48,673 nt of DNA from Lactobacillaceae bacterium (GCA_031289615.1 JAITPD010000063.1:1-48673), one strand, 5' to 3'. Shown: positions 36,250 through 44,929, counted from the first letter of the stretch. Numbers and translations are program-made. Notes: generated by a model from the letters alone, not told the origin.

Positions 36250-36261
36250 GTTGTTGGACTG

Positions 36262-36424
36262 CACACAAAAACGTTCCACCATGCTCTATAAAAACGCCTT
36301 CTAGAACTTTGAACCAGGTGATTCTAAGTACACCTCTTATTGTCACGTTGCACGCAACAAACGAGTTGCCCTTAGCTCACTGGTTCAATTTTGTGCTTCA
36401 CACAAAAACGTTCCACCATGCTCT
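36262..36424. repeat. 26-bp direct repeat flanking a hairpin upstream of potA
   Basis: The identical 26-bp sequence beginning CACACAAAAACGTTCCACC occurs at 36262-36287 and 36399-36424. Between them, TTGAACCAG and CTGGTTCAA-like arms (near 36309-36388) form an inverted repeat, with GTTGCACGCAAC inside. The second copy contains the -35 hexamer of the potA promoter, so the repeat may be a regulator site or a duplicated promoter region. Confidence 0.75.
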
Positions 36425-36440
36425 CTAAACGTGGTACAAT
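36411..36440 (+). promoter_or_regulatory. Promoter of potABCD
   Basis: TTCCAC (36411-36416), 18 bp, TACAAT (36435-36440) preceded by TGG, 30 bp before the start codon. Confidence 0.55.
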
Positions 36441-36470
36441 TTTTATATTATGTGAAAGGTGGGTCTGGTA

Positions 36471-37568
36471 GTGACACAACCGATTATTGAATTTAAACAA
36501 GTCGTGAAGGCTTATGATGAAAACGTAATTTTAAACGCCGTCGATTTAGAAATTGAGGCTGGAAAATTTTATACGTTGCTTGGCCCTTCTGGATCTGGTA
36601 AAACAACAATTTTGCGCTTGATTGCCGGCTTTTTGGAAGCAACGAGTGGTGATATTTTATTTGATGGAAAACGAATTAATGAAGTGCCAGCAGAAAAGCG
36701 GGAAGTCAACACCGTTTTTCAAAATTATGCGCTTTTCCCAAATATGAACGTGTTTGAAAACGTGGCATTTGGAATGACCATTAAAGGTAAATCAAAGTCA
36801 GAAATTAAAACTAAGGTTGCTGAAATGCTGGAACTAGTTAAGTTGAGTGGCTACCAGAATCGTGAAATCAGCGAGCTTTCTGGTGGACAACAACAAAGAG
36901 TGGCGATTGCGCGTGCTTTGGCAAATGAGCCAAAAGTTTTGTTGCTAGACGAACCGCTCTCTGCCTTAGATTATAAGCTTCGTAAAGATATGCAATACGA
37001 ATTGCGTGACATCCAACAACGCTTGGGAATTACGTTTATTTTCGTGACCCATGACCAAGAAGAAGCGTTGGCAATGTCAGACTGGATTTTTGTAATTAAT
37101 GATGGCGATGTTGTCCAGAATGGTGATCCAATTGATATTTACGATGAGCCAATCAATCACTTTGTCGCGGACTTTATCGGGGAAGCCAATATCGTTCCGG
37201 GTGTCATGGTGGAAGATTATCTCGTGCATTTTAACGGGCAAGATTTTGAAAACGTCGACGGTGGAATGCGGCCAAACGAGCAAGTTGAGGTTGTGATTCG
37301 GCCAGAAGATGTGGACATTGTGTCAGAAGAACAAGGGAAAGTGGTCGTGACAATTGATGCAACTTCTTTTAGAGGTGATTATTTTGAAATCACGGCGTAT
37401 GATGATGATCAACATGAATGGCAGATTCAATCAACAAATGGGGTCGATGTTGGAACGCGTGTCGGATTGACGTTTGATCCAGAAGACATTCACATTATGC
37501 GTCTGAACGAAACGGAAGAGGACTTCGATGCACGAATGGAGGCCTATGATGATGAAGACGAGCAATAA
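36471..37568 (+). CDS. potA: Spermidine/putrescine ABC transporter ATPase
   Basis: Nucleotide-binding subunit powering polyamine import. Walker A GPSGSGKT at 38-45, signature LSGGQQQR, Walker [13 protein letters not shown] and the switch histidine in FVTHDQEEA are all present; the C-terminal 100 residues form a TOBE domain. The frame opens at a GTG at 36459, but AAAGGTGGG overlaps that codon; the GTG at 36471 (MTQPIIEF) lies 8 nt after it and gives 365 residues. The gene overlaps potB by about 20 bp. Confidence 0.93.
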   Translation: MTQPIIEFKQVVKAYDENVILNAVDLEIEAGKFYTLLGPSGSGKTTILRLIAGFLEATSGDILFDGKRINEVPAEKREVNTVFQNYALFPNMNVFENVAFGMTIKGKSKSEIKTKVAEMLELVKLSGYQNREISELSGGQQQRVAIARALANEPKVLLLDEPLSALDYKLRKDMQYELRDIQQRLGITFIFVTHDQEEALAMSDWIFVINDGDVVQNGDPIDIYDEPINHFVADFIGEANIVPGVMVEDYLVHFNGQDFENVDGGMRPNEQVEVVIRPEDVDIVSEEQGKVVVTIDATSFRGDYFEITAYDDDQHEWQIQSTNGVDVGTRVGLTFDPEDIHIMRLNETEEDFDARMEAYDDEDEQ

Positions 37569-38370
37569 GCGCACCATTGGCTATATGGTGCCGTACGTTT
37601 TGTGGCTGGGCTTATTTGTCATTTTGCCATTAGCGCTGATGATCTATCAGTCATTTCAAAATTTATACCATCAGCCAACCTTAGCTAACTATACTGATTT
37701 TTTTAAGTCGGGCACATATTTAAGAATGACTGTGAATTCAGTCTTTTACGCTGCGATTGTCACTATCATTACTCTGCTAATTAGCTATCCAATGGCATAT
37801 ATTTTAAGTCGGCTAAAGAACAGTCAATTCTGGCTGCTACTAGTAATCCTACCAACGTGGGTAAACTTACTACTCAAAGCTTATGCCTTTATCGGGTTGC
37901 TTTCAAAAGAGGGAACGGTCAATCAGTTTTTAGGCTTCATGGGGATCGCACCACAACAACTGCTCTTTACGGATGCCAGTTTTCTTTTAGTGGCCGCGTA
38001 TATTGAAATCCCATTTATGATCTTGCCGATATACAATAGCTTAGTTGAGTTAGATCCGAGCTTGACGAATGCCGCGAAGGATTTAGGTGCTTCAAGTTGG
38101 CAAACGTTGCGACAGGTGATTTTTCCTTTGACAATGGGTGGCGTTAAATCAGGCGTGCAAGCGGTTTTTATTCCGACCCTTTCATTATTCATGATTACCC
38201 GCTTGATTGGTGGAAACCGCGTTATTACGCTTGGTACTGCGATTGAAGAGCATTTCATGGTGACACAAAATTGGGGAATGGGTTCAACCATCGGAATTGT
38301 CTTGGTGATTGCAATGGCGATTACAATGTACTTCACCCGTGACAGGAAACGTAAAGGAGGCCGTGACTAA
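37549..38370 (+). CDS. potB: Spermidine/putrescine ABC transporter permease PotB
   Basis: One of two permease subunits: six membrane helices starting near 10-32, with the EAA loop [24 protein letters not shown]. Three ATG codons in a row lie at 37546-37554; GGAGG (37538-37542) gives best spacing to the second or third, so I use 37549. The frame extends to 37528 without a ribosome site. It overlaps potA and ends in the potC start (TAATG). Confidence 0.9.
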   Translation: MMKTSNKRTIGYMVPYVLWLGLFVILPLALMIYQSFQNLYHQPTLANYTDFFKSGTYLRMTVNSVFYAAIVTIITLLISYPMAYILSRLKNSQFWLLLVILPTWVNLLLKAYAFIGLLSKEGTVNQFLGFMGIAPQQLLFTDASFLLVAAYIEIPFMILPIYNSLVELDPSLTNAAKDLGASSWQTLRQVIFPLTMGGVKSGVQAVFIPTLSLFMITRLIGGNRVITLGTAIEEHFMVTQNWGMGSTIGIVLVIAMAITMYFTRDRKRKGGRD

Positions 38371-39209
38371 TGAATAAAAAGCATCGTTGGGGCCGAATTT
38401 ACTTGGTCTTTGTGTTTATTTTGATGTATGCACCGATATTTTATATGATTTTCTTTGCCTTCAACAAGGGCGATTATATGACCGAATTCACTGGTTTCTC
38501 TTTGAAACATTTTGCAAATATGTTTGCAGATTTGCGGTTGATGGGCATTTTGCTTAATACATTTATTATTGCTTTCTTGTCATCGCTCTTGGCAACTCTG
38601 ATTGGAACGTTTGGCGCTTTAGGCATTTATCAGACAAAACGAGCCGGAATGCGCAATTTCATGTTGTCGCTCAATAATATCTTGCTTGTCTCGCCTGACG
38701 TTATTATCGGTGCCTCATTCTTGATTTTGTTCACAATGTTAGGACTGACACTGGGGTTCGGCTCAGTTTTGATAGCACACGTAGCCTTTTCAATTCCAAT
38801 CGTTGTCTTGATGGTTTTGCCACGTCTAAACGAAATGGATTCTGCTTTGATTCGGGCGGCCCAAGACTTGGGGGCAAATTCTTGGCAAGTGTTGAGCCGA
38901 GTCATTTTGCCATATACATGGCCAGGAATTTTGGCTGGTTTCTTTATGGCGATTACGTATTCGCTAGATGACTTTGCGGTCACGTTCTTTGTCACTGGAA
39001 ATGGCTTCTCAACGCTTTCTGTTGAAATTTATGCCCGAGCTCGCCACGGAATTGACCTCTCGATTAACGCGCTGTCAGCATTGATGTTTGGTGTGTCATT
39101 GATTTTGGTTATGATCTATTATTACATCACAAATCGGACAGGGCGAAGTGCCTTAACTAAGCATGAAGAAGCAGTGGTAGAATCTTCAGAAATGGTGGTG
39201 CACCGATGA
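38370..39209 (+). CDS. potC: Spermidine/putrescine ABC transporter permease PotC
   Basis: Second permease subunit, 279 residues, six helices, with the EAA loop LIRAAQDLGANSWQVLSRVILPYT and the PotC-type SLDDFAVTFFVTGNG. AAAGGAGG is 9-10 nt before the ATG. It ends overlapping the potD start by four bases (ATGA), so all four genes are translated in tight coupling. Confidence 0.93.
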   Translation: MNKKHRWGRIYLVFVFILMYAPIFYMIFFAFNKGDYMTEFTGFSLKHFANMFADLRLMGILLNTFIIAFLSSLLATLIGTFGALGIYQTKRAGMRNFMLSLNNILLVSPDVIIGASFLILFTMLGLTLGFGSVLIAHVAFSIPIVVLMVLPRLNEMDSALIRAAQDLGANSWQVLSRVILPYTWPGILAGFFMAITYSLDDFAVTFFVTGNGFSTLSVEIYARARHGIDLSINALSALMFGVSLILVMIYYYITNRTGRSALTKHEEAVVESSEMVVHR

Positions 39210-40294
39210 AAAGATTAGCATGGTTTTCAGGAATAATTTTATTGATTGTGGTGATTTTGGCAGGGCTAAACCTTGTGATTTTTAAAGCAAATCAGCCTAA
39301 GAGCGATGTGCAAGGAAATAAAACCCTCATCATTTTTAACTGGGGCGATTATATTGATCCTGAATTGCTCACTAAATTTGAAAAGCAAACAGGTTATTCT
39401 GTGGATTACGAAACTTTCGATTCAAATGAGGCAATGTTTACTAAGATTAAGCAGGGCGGAACCCATTATGATTTGGCAATTCCGTCTGACTATATGATTC
39501 AAAAAATGAAGAAGGCAAATCTTTTGGTACCGTTGGATCATGCCAAGTTAACGGGTCTCAAAAACTATGATCCACAATTTATGAACTTGGATTTTGATAA
39601 AGGCAATAAGTATTCAGTGCCTTATTTCTGGGGAACGCTGGGAATTGTTTATAATGATAAGTACGTGAAGCCCGGTGAAATTAAGACGTGGGATGATTTG
39701 TGGAATCCAAAGTGGCAAAATTCGATTATGTTGATTGATTCGGCGCGTGATGTGATGGCGGTTGGATTAGCTTCAAACAATGATTCGATTAACACTAAAA
39801 ATGCGGGTGAACTTGCCGCAGCTAAGGGACGATTGGATGCTCTGATGCCAAATGTCAAGGCAATTGTTGGGGATGAAATCAAGATGTACATGGCCCAAGA
39901 TGAAGCTAAGATTGCGTTGGATTTCTCTGGTGATGCTTCTCAGATGATTGCCGAAAATTCGCATCTGCATTATGTGGTGCCACAAGGAAAAGGTAATCTG
40001 TGGTTTGATAACATTGTGATGCCAAAGACGGTCAAAAATAAAAAGGCTGCCTATGCGTTTATCAATTTCATTTCTGAACCAAAGAATGCGGCGCAAAATG
40101 CAGAATACAACGGCTATGCAACACCGAATGAGGCTGCTAAGGCATTGCTGCCAAAATCAATTCGAGATGATCCACAATTTTATCCATCGCAAAGTGTGAT
40201 TAAGCAGTTGCGCGTTTATAAAGATTTGGGTTTGTATTGGACGGAAGAATATAATGACTTGTTCTTGGAATTTAAGATGAGTACGAAGCGGTAA
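39206..40294 (+). CDS. potD: Spermidine/putrescine-binding protein PotD, membrane anchored
   Basis: Extracytoplasmic polyamine receptor, 362 residues. The type I/PotD binding domain is seen in LIIFNWGDYIDPELL, YDLAIPSDYMIQKM, VPYFWGTLGIVYN and NLWFDNIVMPKTVKN. The N-terminal helix (about 4-27) is followed by FKANQPKSD with no lipobox cysteine and no clear signal-peptidase I site, so it is probably held by an uncleaved anchor. Most Gram-positive PotD homologues are lipoproteins, so this is a variation worth noting. Confidence 0.92.
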   Translation: MKRLAWFSGIILLIVVILAGLNLVIFKANQPKSDVQGNKTLIIFNWGDYIDPELLTKFEKQTGYSVDYETFDSNEAMFTKIKQGGTHYDLAIPSDYMIQKMKKANLLVPLDHAKLTGLKNYDPQFMNLDFDKGNKYSVPYFWGTLGIVYNDKYVKPGEIKTWDDLWNPKWQNSIMLIDSARDVMAVGLASNNDSINTKNAGELAAAKGRLDALMPNVKAIVGDEIKMYMAQDEAKIALDFSGDASQMIAENSHLHYVVPQGKGNLWFDNIVMPKTVKNKKAAYAFINFISEPKNAAQNAEYNGYATPNEAAKALLPKSIRDDPQFYPSQSVIKQLRVYKDLGLYWTEEYNDLFLEFKMSTKR

Positions 40295-40310
40295 AATAAA
40301 GGAGACACAA

Positions 40311-40409
40311 ATGTCAAAGCGAAAGATTATCTTTATTATCGAAATGGTATTTTTGGGCGGATTTGCGCTGGCTGTGATTTTAGGTTTGATTTCTGAAATG
40401 CTACATTAA
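40311..40409 (+). CDS. Small single-pass membrane peptide (32 residues)
   Basis: ATG at 40311 behind AAAGGAGA (40298-40305) opens a frame for 32 residues, MSKRKIIFIIEM then a hydrophobic helix FLGGFALAVILGLI and SEMLH. The short basic head and single helix are typical of real small membrane proteins. It starts 16 bp after potD and ends 44 bp before yktB, so it belongs to the pot transcript. I do not recognise a family; a role with the transporter is only suggested by position. Confidence 0.6.
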   Translation: MSKRKIIFIIEMVFLGGFALAVILGLISEMLH

Positions 40410-40453
40410 AAGAGAGTGTGCAAAAAGACGATTGGCGAAATGGAGGAGCAAAA

Positions 40454-41050
40454 ATGTTTAAGGAGCAAGATTTTGATATTTTTTTAGACGAAACGCTTGA
40501 CGGGCGCATGGATAAAATTAGAAATATTATTGATCCAGAGTTTATGGAATTTGCCCAGACAGCTTTGCCGATTTTAGAGCAAGACGGACAAAAGTGGTAC
40601 GCGCATGTGGCAAAGCATTTACGTCGCACGGTTTACGCTCCTGATAGCACGTGGATTGCATTTGCCCCAAACAAACGCGGTTATAAGATGGTTCCGCATT
40701 TTGAATTGACAATTTGGGATGATAATATTTTTTTGAGCCTTTCAATGTTGGAAAATTTAAAGACCAGCCAAAGCGCGCGTGATGAATGGACAGCTAAATT
40801 GCAAAAGGTCGCGAAGGATTACAAGAAATTGCCAGCTGAGTTTGTTCTCAGTCCAGACCATATGGAAAATCAAGTGCAGAGTTTGGAAATCGAGAGCGCA
40901 ATTCAACATTATCATGACGTCAAGAAGGCCGAGTTGATTGTTGGGTTACAGATTAAACGTGGTGATGCACGTATTGGAACAGCCGAACTAAATCAGGATT
41001 TATTAGCTGCCTTAAAAATACTCTTGCCGATTTATGAAAAGTTAAAGTAG
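40454..41050 (+). CDS. yktB: UPF0637/DUF1054 family protein (YktB-like)
   Basis: A cytoplasmic protein of 198 residues matching the UPF0637 pattern: FKEQDFDIFLDETLDGRM, IDPEFMEFAQ, HVAKHLRRTVYAPDSTW and PHFELTIWDDNIFL. The family is common in Firmicutes and has no established function. The frame is open from a GTG at 40418 but GGAGGA (40442-40447) points to the ATG at 40454. It is last in the polyamine operon region. Confidence 0.85.
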   Translation: MFKEQDFDIFLDETLDGRMDKIRNIIDPEFMEFAQTALPILEQDGQKWYAHVAKHLRRTVYAPDSTWIAFAPNKRGYKMVPHFELTIWDDNIFLSLSMLENLKTSQSARDEWTAKLQKVAKDYKKLPAEFVLSPDHMENQVQSLEIESAIQHYHDVKKAELIVGLQIKRGDARIGTAELNQDLLAALKILLPIYEKLK

Positions 41051-41112
41051 CGATTATACTTACTTTAAGTTGACTATCAAATCAGTGAACGAATCGGTAT
41101 AATGAAGATACT

Positions 41113-41181
41113 ACGCGTTATGCTAGTTGTGAAACATCTTGGTCAAGCAAAGCCCAATATTACACAACTAACACTATGCGT
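41113..41181. repeat. Minimal palindromic repeat (ends of A-B only)
   Basis: A 69-bp element. ACGCGTTATGCTAGTTGTG (41113-41131) and its inverted partner CACAACTAACACTATGCGT (41163-41181) match at 15 of 19 positions. The middle GAAACATCTTGGTCA equals the outer end of B and AAGCCCAATATTACACAAC equals the right end of A1 at 2.78 kb. It lies between a TATAAT (41098-41103) and the cyclophilin start, so it would be transcribed in the leader. Confidence 0.8.
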
Positions 41182-41207
41182 TTACTATATAAATTACGGA
41201 GACGGAC

Positions 41208-42050
41208 ATGAGCAAAGAAAATAAAGTTGGATTGATTATTGGTGGAGTTGTAGTCGTATTGGTGACAATCTTGGCAGTTGTTGGATTGATGATGAAGCCT
41301 GCAGACACAACGAGCACTGACCAGAGCAGCAGTACTTCGGAAACGACTCGCAAGACTGAAAGCAAGGCCAAGCTAAATAAAGAAGCGTTGCCACAGTTGT
41401 CAAATGATGTTTCAGCTGACGAATCTGAAGTTAAGATGAATACTTCTGAAGGAGCAATTACGATTAAGTTGTTCAATAAGTATGCACCATTGGCAGTTGA
41501 AAATTTCTTAACGCATGCTAAGGAAGGTTATTATAACAACACAACTTTCCACCGCGTTTTGAAAGATTTCATGATTCAAGGTGGGGATCCAAAGTCGGCT
41601 GAGGATGCAAATGCAGCTGATCTTGGGACTGGTGGTAAGTCAATCTGGGCTTCTGGTGCTCATAAAGACAAGAAAATCGATTCTGGGAACGGCTTTAAAA
41701 ATGAAGTTAACTTCAATTTGTACAACTTGCGTGGAGCCCTTTCAATGGCAAACGCCGGAGCTGATACAAATGGTTCACAATTCTTCATCAACCAAAATCC
41801 AAACGATGTAAGTTCACAACTTGATGCAAAGCTTTACCCTGATAAGATTGTTGAAGCGTACAAGAATGGTGGAAATCCAAGTCTTGATGGTAGCTACACT
41901 GTCTTTGGGCAAGTGATTGATGGGATGGACGTTGTCGATAAGATTGCCAATGCTGAAGTTGAGACAACGGATTCAGGTGAGACATCAAAGGCCAAGAATC
42001 CGGTTAAGATTGATTCAATTGAGATTGTAAAAGAAGCAACAACGAAATAA
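41208..42050 (+). CDS. Membrane-anchored cyclophilin-type peptidyl-prolyl isomerase
   Basis: Accelerates proline isomerisation in proteins outside the membrane. One N-terminal helix (about 8-28) is followed by a Ser/Thr-rich spacer (30-60) and a cyclophilin domain (about 75-278) with TTFHRVLKDFMIQGGDP, GALSMANAGADTNGSQFFI and YTVFGQVIDGMDVVDKI. The FHRV, GSQFFI and VFG motifs match the active site. No lipobox cysteine is present. Length 280. The leader contains the minimal palindromic repeat. Confidence 0.9.
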   Translation: MSKENKVGLIIGGVVVVLVTILAVVGLMMKPADTTSTDQSSSTSETTRKTESKAKLNKEALPQLSNDVSADESEVKMNTSEGAITIKLFNKYAPLAVENFLTHAKEGYYNNTTFHRVLKDFMIQGGDPKSAEDANAADLGTGGKSIWASGAHKDKKIDSGNGFKNEVNFNLYNLRGALSMANAGADTNGSQFFINQNPNDVSSQLDAKLYPDKIVEAYKNGGNPSLDGSYTVFGQVIDGMDVVDKIANAEVETTDSGETSKAKNPVKIDSIEIVKEATTK

Positions 42051-42060
42051 TAATCTAATT

Positions 42061-42093
42061 AGTAGCTGAACGCATGCGTTTGGTTGCTTTTTT
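42061..42093 (+). terminator. Terminator after the cyclophilin gene
   Basis: AGTAGCTGAACGC pairs imperfectly with GCGTTTGGTTGCT, then TTTTTT. Confidence 0.7.
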
Positions 42094-42108
42094 GATTCTA
42101 AGCTCAAC

Positions 42109-42139
42109 AAAAAAAGTAGCAACCATTACAGTTACTACC
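42109..42139 (-). terminator. Terminator of the usp-hypothetical unit
   Basis: On the minus strand GGTAGTAAC pairs with GTTGCTAC, followed by TTTTTTT. Confidence 0.8.
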
Positions 42140-42153
42140 ATTAATTGTTTTTC

Positions 42154-42516
42154 TTAACCGATCTGCGTCGAAATACCTTCATGCGACTCGGCAGTATTGT
42201 TAATTAAGATTTGGAAATAATTGTCAAATCCCTTTGCAGCATAGCTTTTAATCAAGGCAACAAGATCGGCAGGACTCCATTCATGGACAACAATCGCCCC
42301 ATCTTTATACATCAATGAGTGTGCCATTGATGTAGTATTCTCAACTAGATAAAAGGTATCGTTAGTATCAAGATATAATAATTGCAGCCGGTGAATGTTA
42401 TTGACCGTTGTTAAGCTGGCGAGAGGGCCGAGGAATGAATCGTTAACAGCACGGTCGCTTACGTTTTCATGCCTGAATTTGTGAATTGTTTCTAGTTGAT
42501 TGCCAATAATTTTCAT
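42154..42516 (-). CDS. Hypothetical protein, 120 residues
   Basis: Cytoplasmic by sequence, no signal peptide or membrane helix, mixed alpha/beta look (LQLLYLDTNDTFYLVEN, SPADLVALIKSYAAKGFDNYFQILINN). I do not recognise the family. GAGG lies 7 nt before the ATG. It follows the universal stress gene by 75 bp on the same strand and is closed by a terminator, so both are probably one operon. The pairing suggests a stress-linked role, nothing more specific. Confidence 0.65.
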   Translation of the reverse strand: MKIIGNQLETIHKFRHENVSDRAVNDSFLGPLASLTTVNNIHRLQLLYLDTNDTFYLVENTTSMAHSLMYKDGAIVVHEWSPADLVALIKSYAAKGFDNYFQILINNTAESHEGISTQIG

Positions 42517-42591
42517 AATTGAACCTCGTGTTCAAATTGAGTGAAGCGGTCAAAGAGAGCGCTGATTATGACTAGATTTCAACAAATGAGC

Positions 42592-43041
42592 TTAGTCTTG
42601 CACGATTAGGACATCTGTTTTTGAGTTTTGAACCACAAAGCTAGCGACTGAACCAACAATTAAGCGTTCAAGACGGCTAAGGCCAGACTTACCAATCACT
42701 GTTAAATCAATGTCGTGGTCATTAGGGAACTCAGCAGCAATGACCTTTTTAGGTGAACCAAACCGCATGTGAATATCAACATCAACATTTGGGAAAATGG
42801 TCAAAACGTGGTCGCGATAGTTTTCCAACTTTTCTTGTGAATCTTGAACGAGGTGATATACGACATCACCAGTGATAGACATTCCTGCTACACCTGACAG
42901 CGAATTAGTATCGATGACATATAGCAAATCCAAGTGTGAATGGTTGCGGTCGGCCACTGATGCAGCCTTTTCTGCAACAATTGTCGAAATATCAGAACCA
43001 TCAATTGGGGCCAAAATCTTTTCGTATTTATCCTCACTCAT
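42592..43041 (-). CDS. Universal stress protein (UspA family)
   Basis: 149 residues forming one Usp domain. The N-terminal KILAPIDGSD strand-loop and the C-terminal GKSGLSRLERLIVGSVAS give the G-2X-G-9X-G-S motif of ATP-binding members. The frame extends upstream to 43143, but GAAAGAGG lies 7 nt before the ATG at 43041 (MSEDKYEK), and the promoter lies inside the longer version. Expected to respond to starvation or acid stress by family knowledge. Confidence 0.9.
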   Translation of the reverse strand: MSEDKYEKILAPIDGSDISTIVAEKAASVADRNHSHLDLLYVIDTNSLSGVAGMSITGDVVYHLVQDSQEKLENYRDHVLTIFPNVDVDIHMRFGSPKKVIAAEFPNDHDIDLTVIGKSGLSRLERLIVGSVASFVVQNSKTDVLIVQD

Positions 43042-43075
43042 AACAAAACCTCTTTCAAAACATATTTGTAACTTC

Positions 43076-43104
43076 ATTATACATTGAAAAACGTGTTCAT
43101 GTAA
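43076..43104 (-). promoter_or_regulatory. Promoter of the usp gene
   Basis: On the minus strand -35 TTACAT (43099-43104), 17 bp, -10 TATAAT (43076-43081), 35 bp before the start codon. Confidence 0.75.
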
Positions 43105-43143
43105 GGGGTTACACCGAGGAAAAAGTGAATGTTTTTTGAACAC
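43093..43143. promoter_or_regulatory. Operator-like inverted repeat between usp and the exporter
   Basis: GTGTTCA (43093-43099) and TGAACAC (43137-43143) are a perfect 7-bp inverted repeat. The left arm overlaps the usp -35 edge and the right arm overlaps TTGAAC, a candidate -35 for the divergent exporter. GTAAggggTTAC lies just inside the left arm. A shared regulator is possible. Confidence 0.35.
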
Positions 43144-43231
43144 TCAGCGAAACTAAGGTGTTAAAATTGTTAATAGTTAGTAAATGCACTTATTTAAATT
43201 CATATTTATCACGAAAGAAGGAATATTTATC

Positions 43232-44659
43232 ATGGCTGAAAATGCACCGCTATCAACTCGACGAATGTGGTTAGTGTTGGTTGCAATTGGCATGTTTACA
43301 TTTATGTCAACCCTTGACTCATCAATTATCAACATTGCTTTGCCGGTCATCTCAAAGGATTTGGCAATTCCAATGAACCAGACAACATGGGCTGTTTCGA
43401 TTTACCTGATTGTTATTTCTGGATTGTTAGCCTTATTTGGTAATCTAGGTGATCAACTTGGGAAGATCAAAGTTTTCCGCTGGGGAACTTATATTTTTAC
43501 ATTTGGGTCACTTTTGGCCGGAATTAATTTAGGACTGTACTTTTTGCTTTTTGCCCGGGTGGTTCAAGCAGTCGGTGCGGCAATGACAATGAGTAATTCA
43601 TTTGGAATATCAACGACAATCGCACCCGTTAAACTGCGTGCGCGTGCTATGGCAACCATTGCAATGTTCGTCTCGCTTGGCGCAATTGCTGGTCCTGCAG
43701 TTGGTGGTTTGATTCTTTCGATATTGCCATGGTCATATATTTTCTGGATTAACGTACCATTAGGAATCTTTACAATCATCATGGGCGCATTCTTGTTCCC
43801 AGCATCACACAGTTCTGGCAAGAAAGTTTCCATTGATTGGCTGGGTGTAATCTTATTTTTCGCATTGATTTCAGTATTCTTTGTGGGAATCAATATTGGA
43901 CAAGAGAGTGGCTTCTTAACACTAATTCCAGTGTTAAGTTATGTCTTGTCGATTGCTTTGTTCCTTGGTTTTGTCAAATGGGAGCAGACTGTCGAATTTC
44001 CTTTGCTGGACCTATCAATTTTTAAAATTAAATTATTTACCCTTTCGATTTCGACATCTTTCCTAGTCTTTGCATCAGGTTTCTTCATCAACATGTTGTT
44101 GCCATTTTACCTGCAAAACTTGCGGGGCGTTCATCCAGGTGAGGCTGGAATTTATATGATGGCGTATCCAGCTGCGATGTTAATTGGAGCACCGATTTCT
44201 GGAACGGTTGCAGATCATTTTGACCGTGAATTTGTCACGCTATTTGCATTGACTGGGATTACGCTTGGAATGGTGGGCTGGATGTTGATCGGACAAACGA
44301 CGCCATTGTTTGTAATTTTGTTGTTGGGCGCATGGACTGGGTTTACAACGTCATTCTTTAATTCGCCAAATAATGCCATTACGATGTCAAACGCTCCTGT
44401 CAATCAACTGGGCGTGGCTGGATCATTAAACGCATTAGCACGAAACTTGGGAATGATTTCTGGAACGACTGCTGTAACGACAGCTTTGTATATCTCAATG
44501 TCTAACCAAATGGGGAAGCAAGTAGTCGCATTTCCAACTGGGCATCCGCAAGTCTTCGTGAATGGACTACATTTTGCAATGTTCTTTGGAGTGTTGTTAG
44601 TTGTGATTGCATGGCTGTTGACTGGTTATCGGGTCCTCTTACGCTTGCAAAAGAAGTAG
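43232..44659 (+). CDS. DHA2-family MFS multidrug exporter
   Basis: About 475 residues and fourteen predicted helices. MFS/DHA2 marks include MSTLDSSIINIALPVISKDL in helix 1, GNLGDQLGKIKVF in the 2-3 loop and AIAGPAVGGLILSILPWSYIFWINVPLG (motif C region). Such EmrB/QacA-like proteins export drugs, bile acids or other amphiphiles by proton exchange; the substrate here is unknown. The frame opens at 43184, but GAAAGAAGG lies 8-9 nt before the ATG at 43232 (MAENAPL). It is divergent from usp. Its last codons contain the promoter of the RNA unit that follows. Confidence 0.87.
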   Translation: MAENAPLSTRRMWLVLVAIGMFTFMSTLDSSIINIALPVISKDLAIPMNQTTWAVSIYLIVISGLLALFGNLGDQLGKIKVFRWGTYIFTFGSLLAGINLGLYFLLFARVVQAVGAAMTMSNSFGISTTIAPVKLRARAMATIAMFVSLGAIAGPAVGGLILSILPWSYIFWINVPLGIFTIIMGAFLFPASHSSGKKVSIDWLGVILFFALISVFFVGINIGQESGFLTLIPVLSYVLSIALFLGFVKWEQTVEFPLLDLSIFKIKLFTLSISTSFLVFASGFFINMLLPFYLQNLRGVHPGEAGIYMMAYPAAMLIGAPISGTVADHFDREFVTLFALTGITLGMVGWMLIGQTTPLFVILLLGAWTGFTTSFFNSPNNAITMSNAPVNQLGVAGSLNALARNLGMISGTTAVTTALYISMSNQMGKQVVAFPTGHPQVFVNGLHFAMFFGVLLVVIAWLLTGYRVLLRLQKK

Positions 44660-44673
44660 AAACGGCGTATAGT
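44645..44673 (+). promoter_or_regulatory. Promoter of the candidate ncRNA
   Basis: TTGCAA (44645-44650), exactly 17 bp, TATAGT (44668-44673). It straddles the exporter stop codon, so it drives the downstream RNA rather than a protein. Confidence 0.65.
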
Positions 44674-44679
44674 AGTTTT

Positions 44680-44917
44680 CATGCGATGAGTCGAGAAGAT
44701 CTTTCTTAGATCTTTCATTAAACGGCCGACATAGACACCCGCATTGGTGGTCGGTGCAAGGAACGTTGTGGAACCGAACTTGCTGCACATGACTAACTTC
44801 CAGTAATGGAATGGTGTACGTTGACTGATTGGGTAAAACCAATCACCTGAGTTAACGCAGGTCTTACGTTAACATGCCAAATATAAAACCTCGTGATATT
44901 TATATTGCGGGGTTTTT
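44680..44917 (+). ncRNA. Candidate structured small RNA, unassigned
   Basis: A non-coding stretch of about 240 nt from a 17-bp-spaced promoter to a terminator (AAAACCTCG with CGGGGTTTTT, 44885-44917). It contains AGATC/AGATCT (44697-44713), CCGAC..CACC with GGTG..CGG (about 44723-44747), TTCCA/TGGAA (near 44801-44814), TGATTGG/CCAATCA (near 44824-44843) enclosed by CGTTGAC/GAGTTAACG, and CCTG/CAGG. It does not look like RNase P, SRP, 6S, tmRNA or T-box RNA: GAGGAAAGTCC, GGAAG, and AGGGTGGTACCGCG type marks are missing. No frame with a ribosome site is present. Function unknown; some divergent 6S or Lacto-usp-type RNA cannot be excluded. Confidence 0.5.
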
Positions 44918-44929
44918 GTTAGCCGTTTT

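Noticed and set aside
44680-44917. A T-box leader in the candidate RNA, because of TGTGGAACCGAAC
   Set aside because: The match to the T-box core is partial and lies mid-RNA, far from the terminator; the next gene is a membrane protein after its own promoter.
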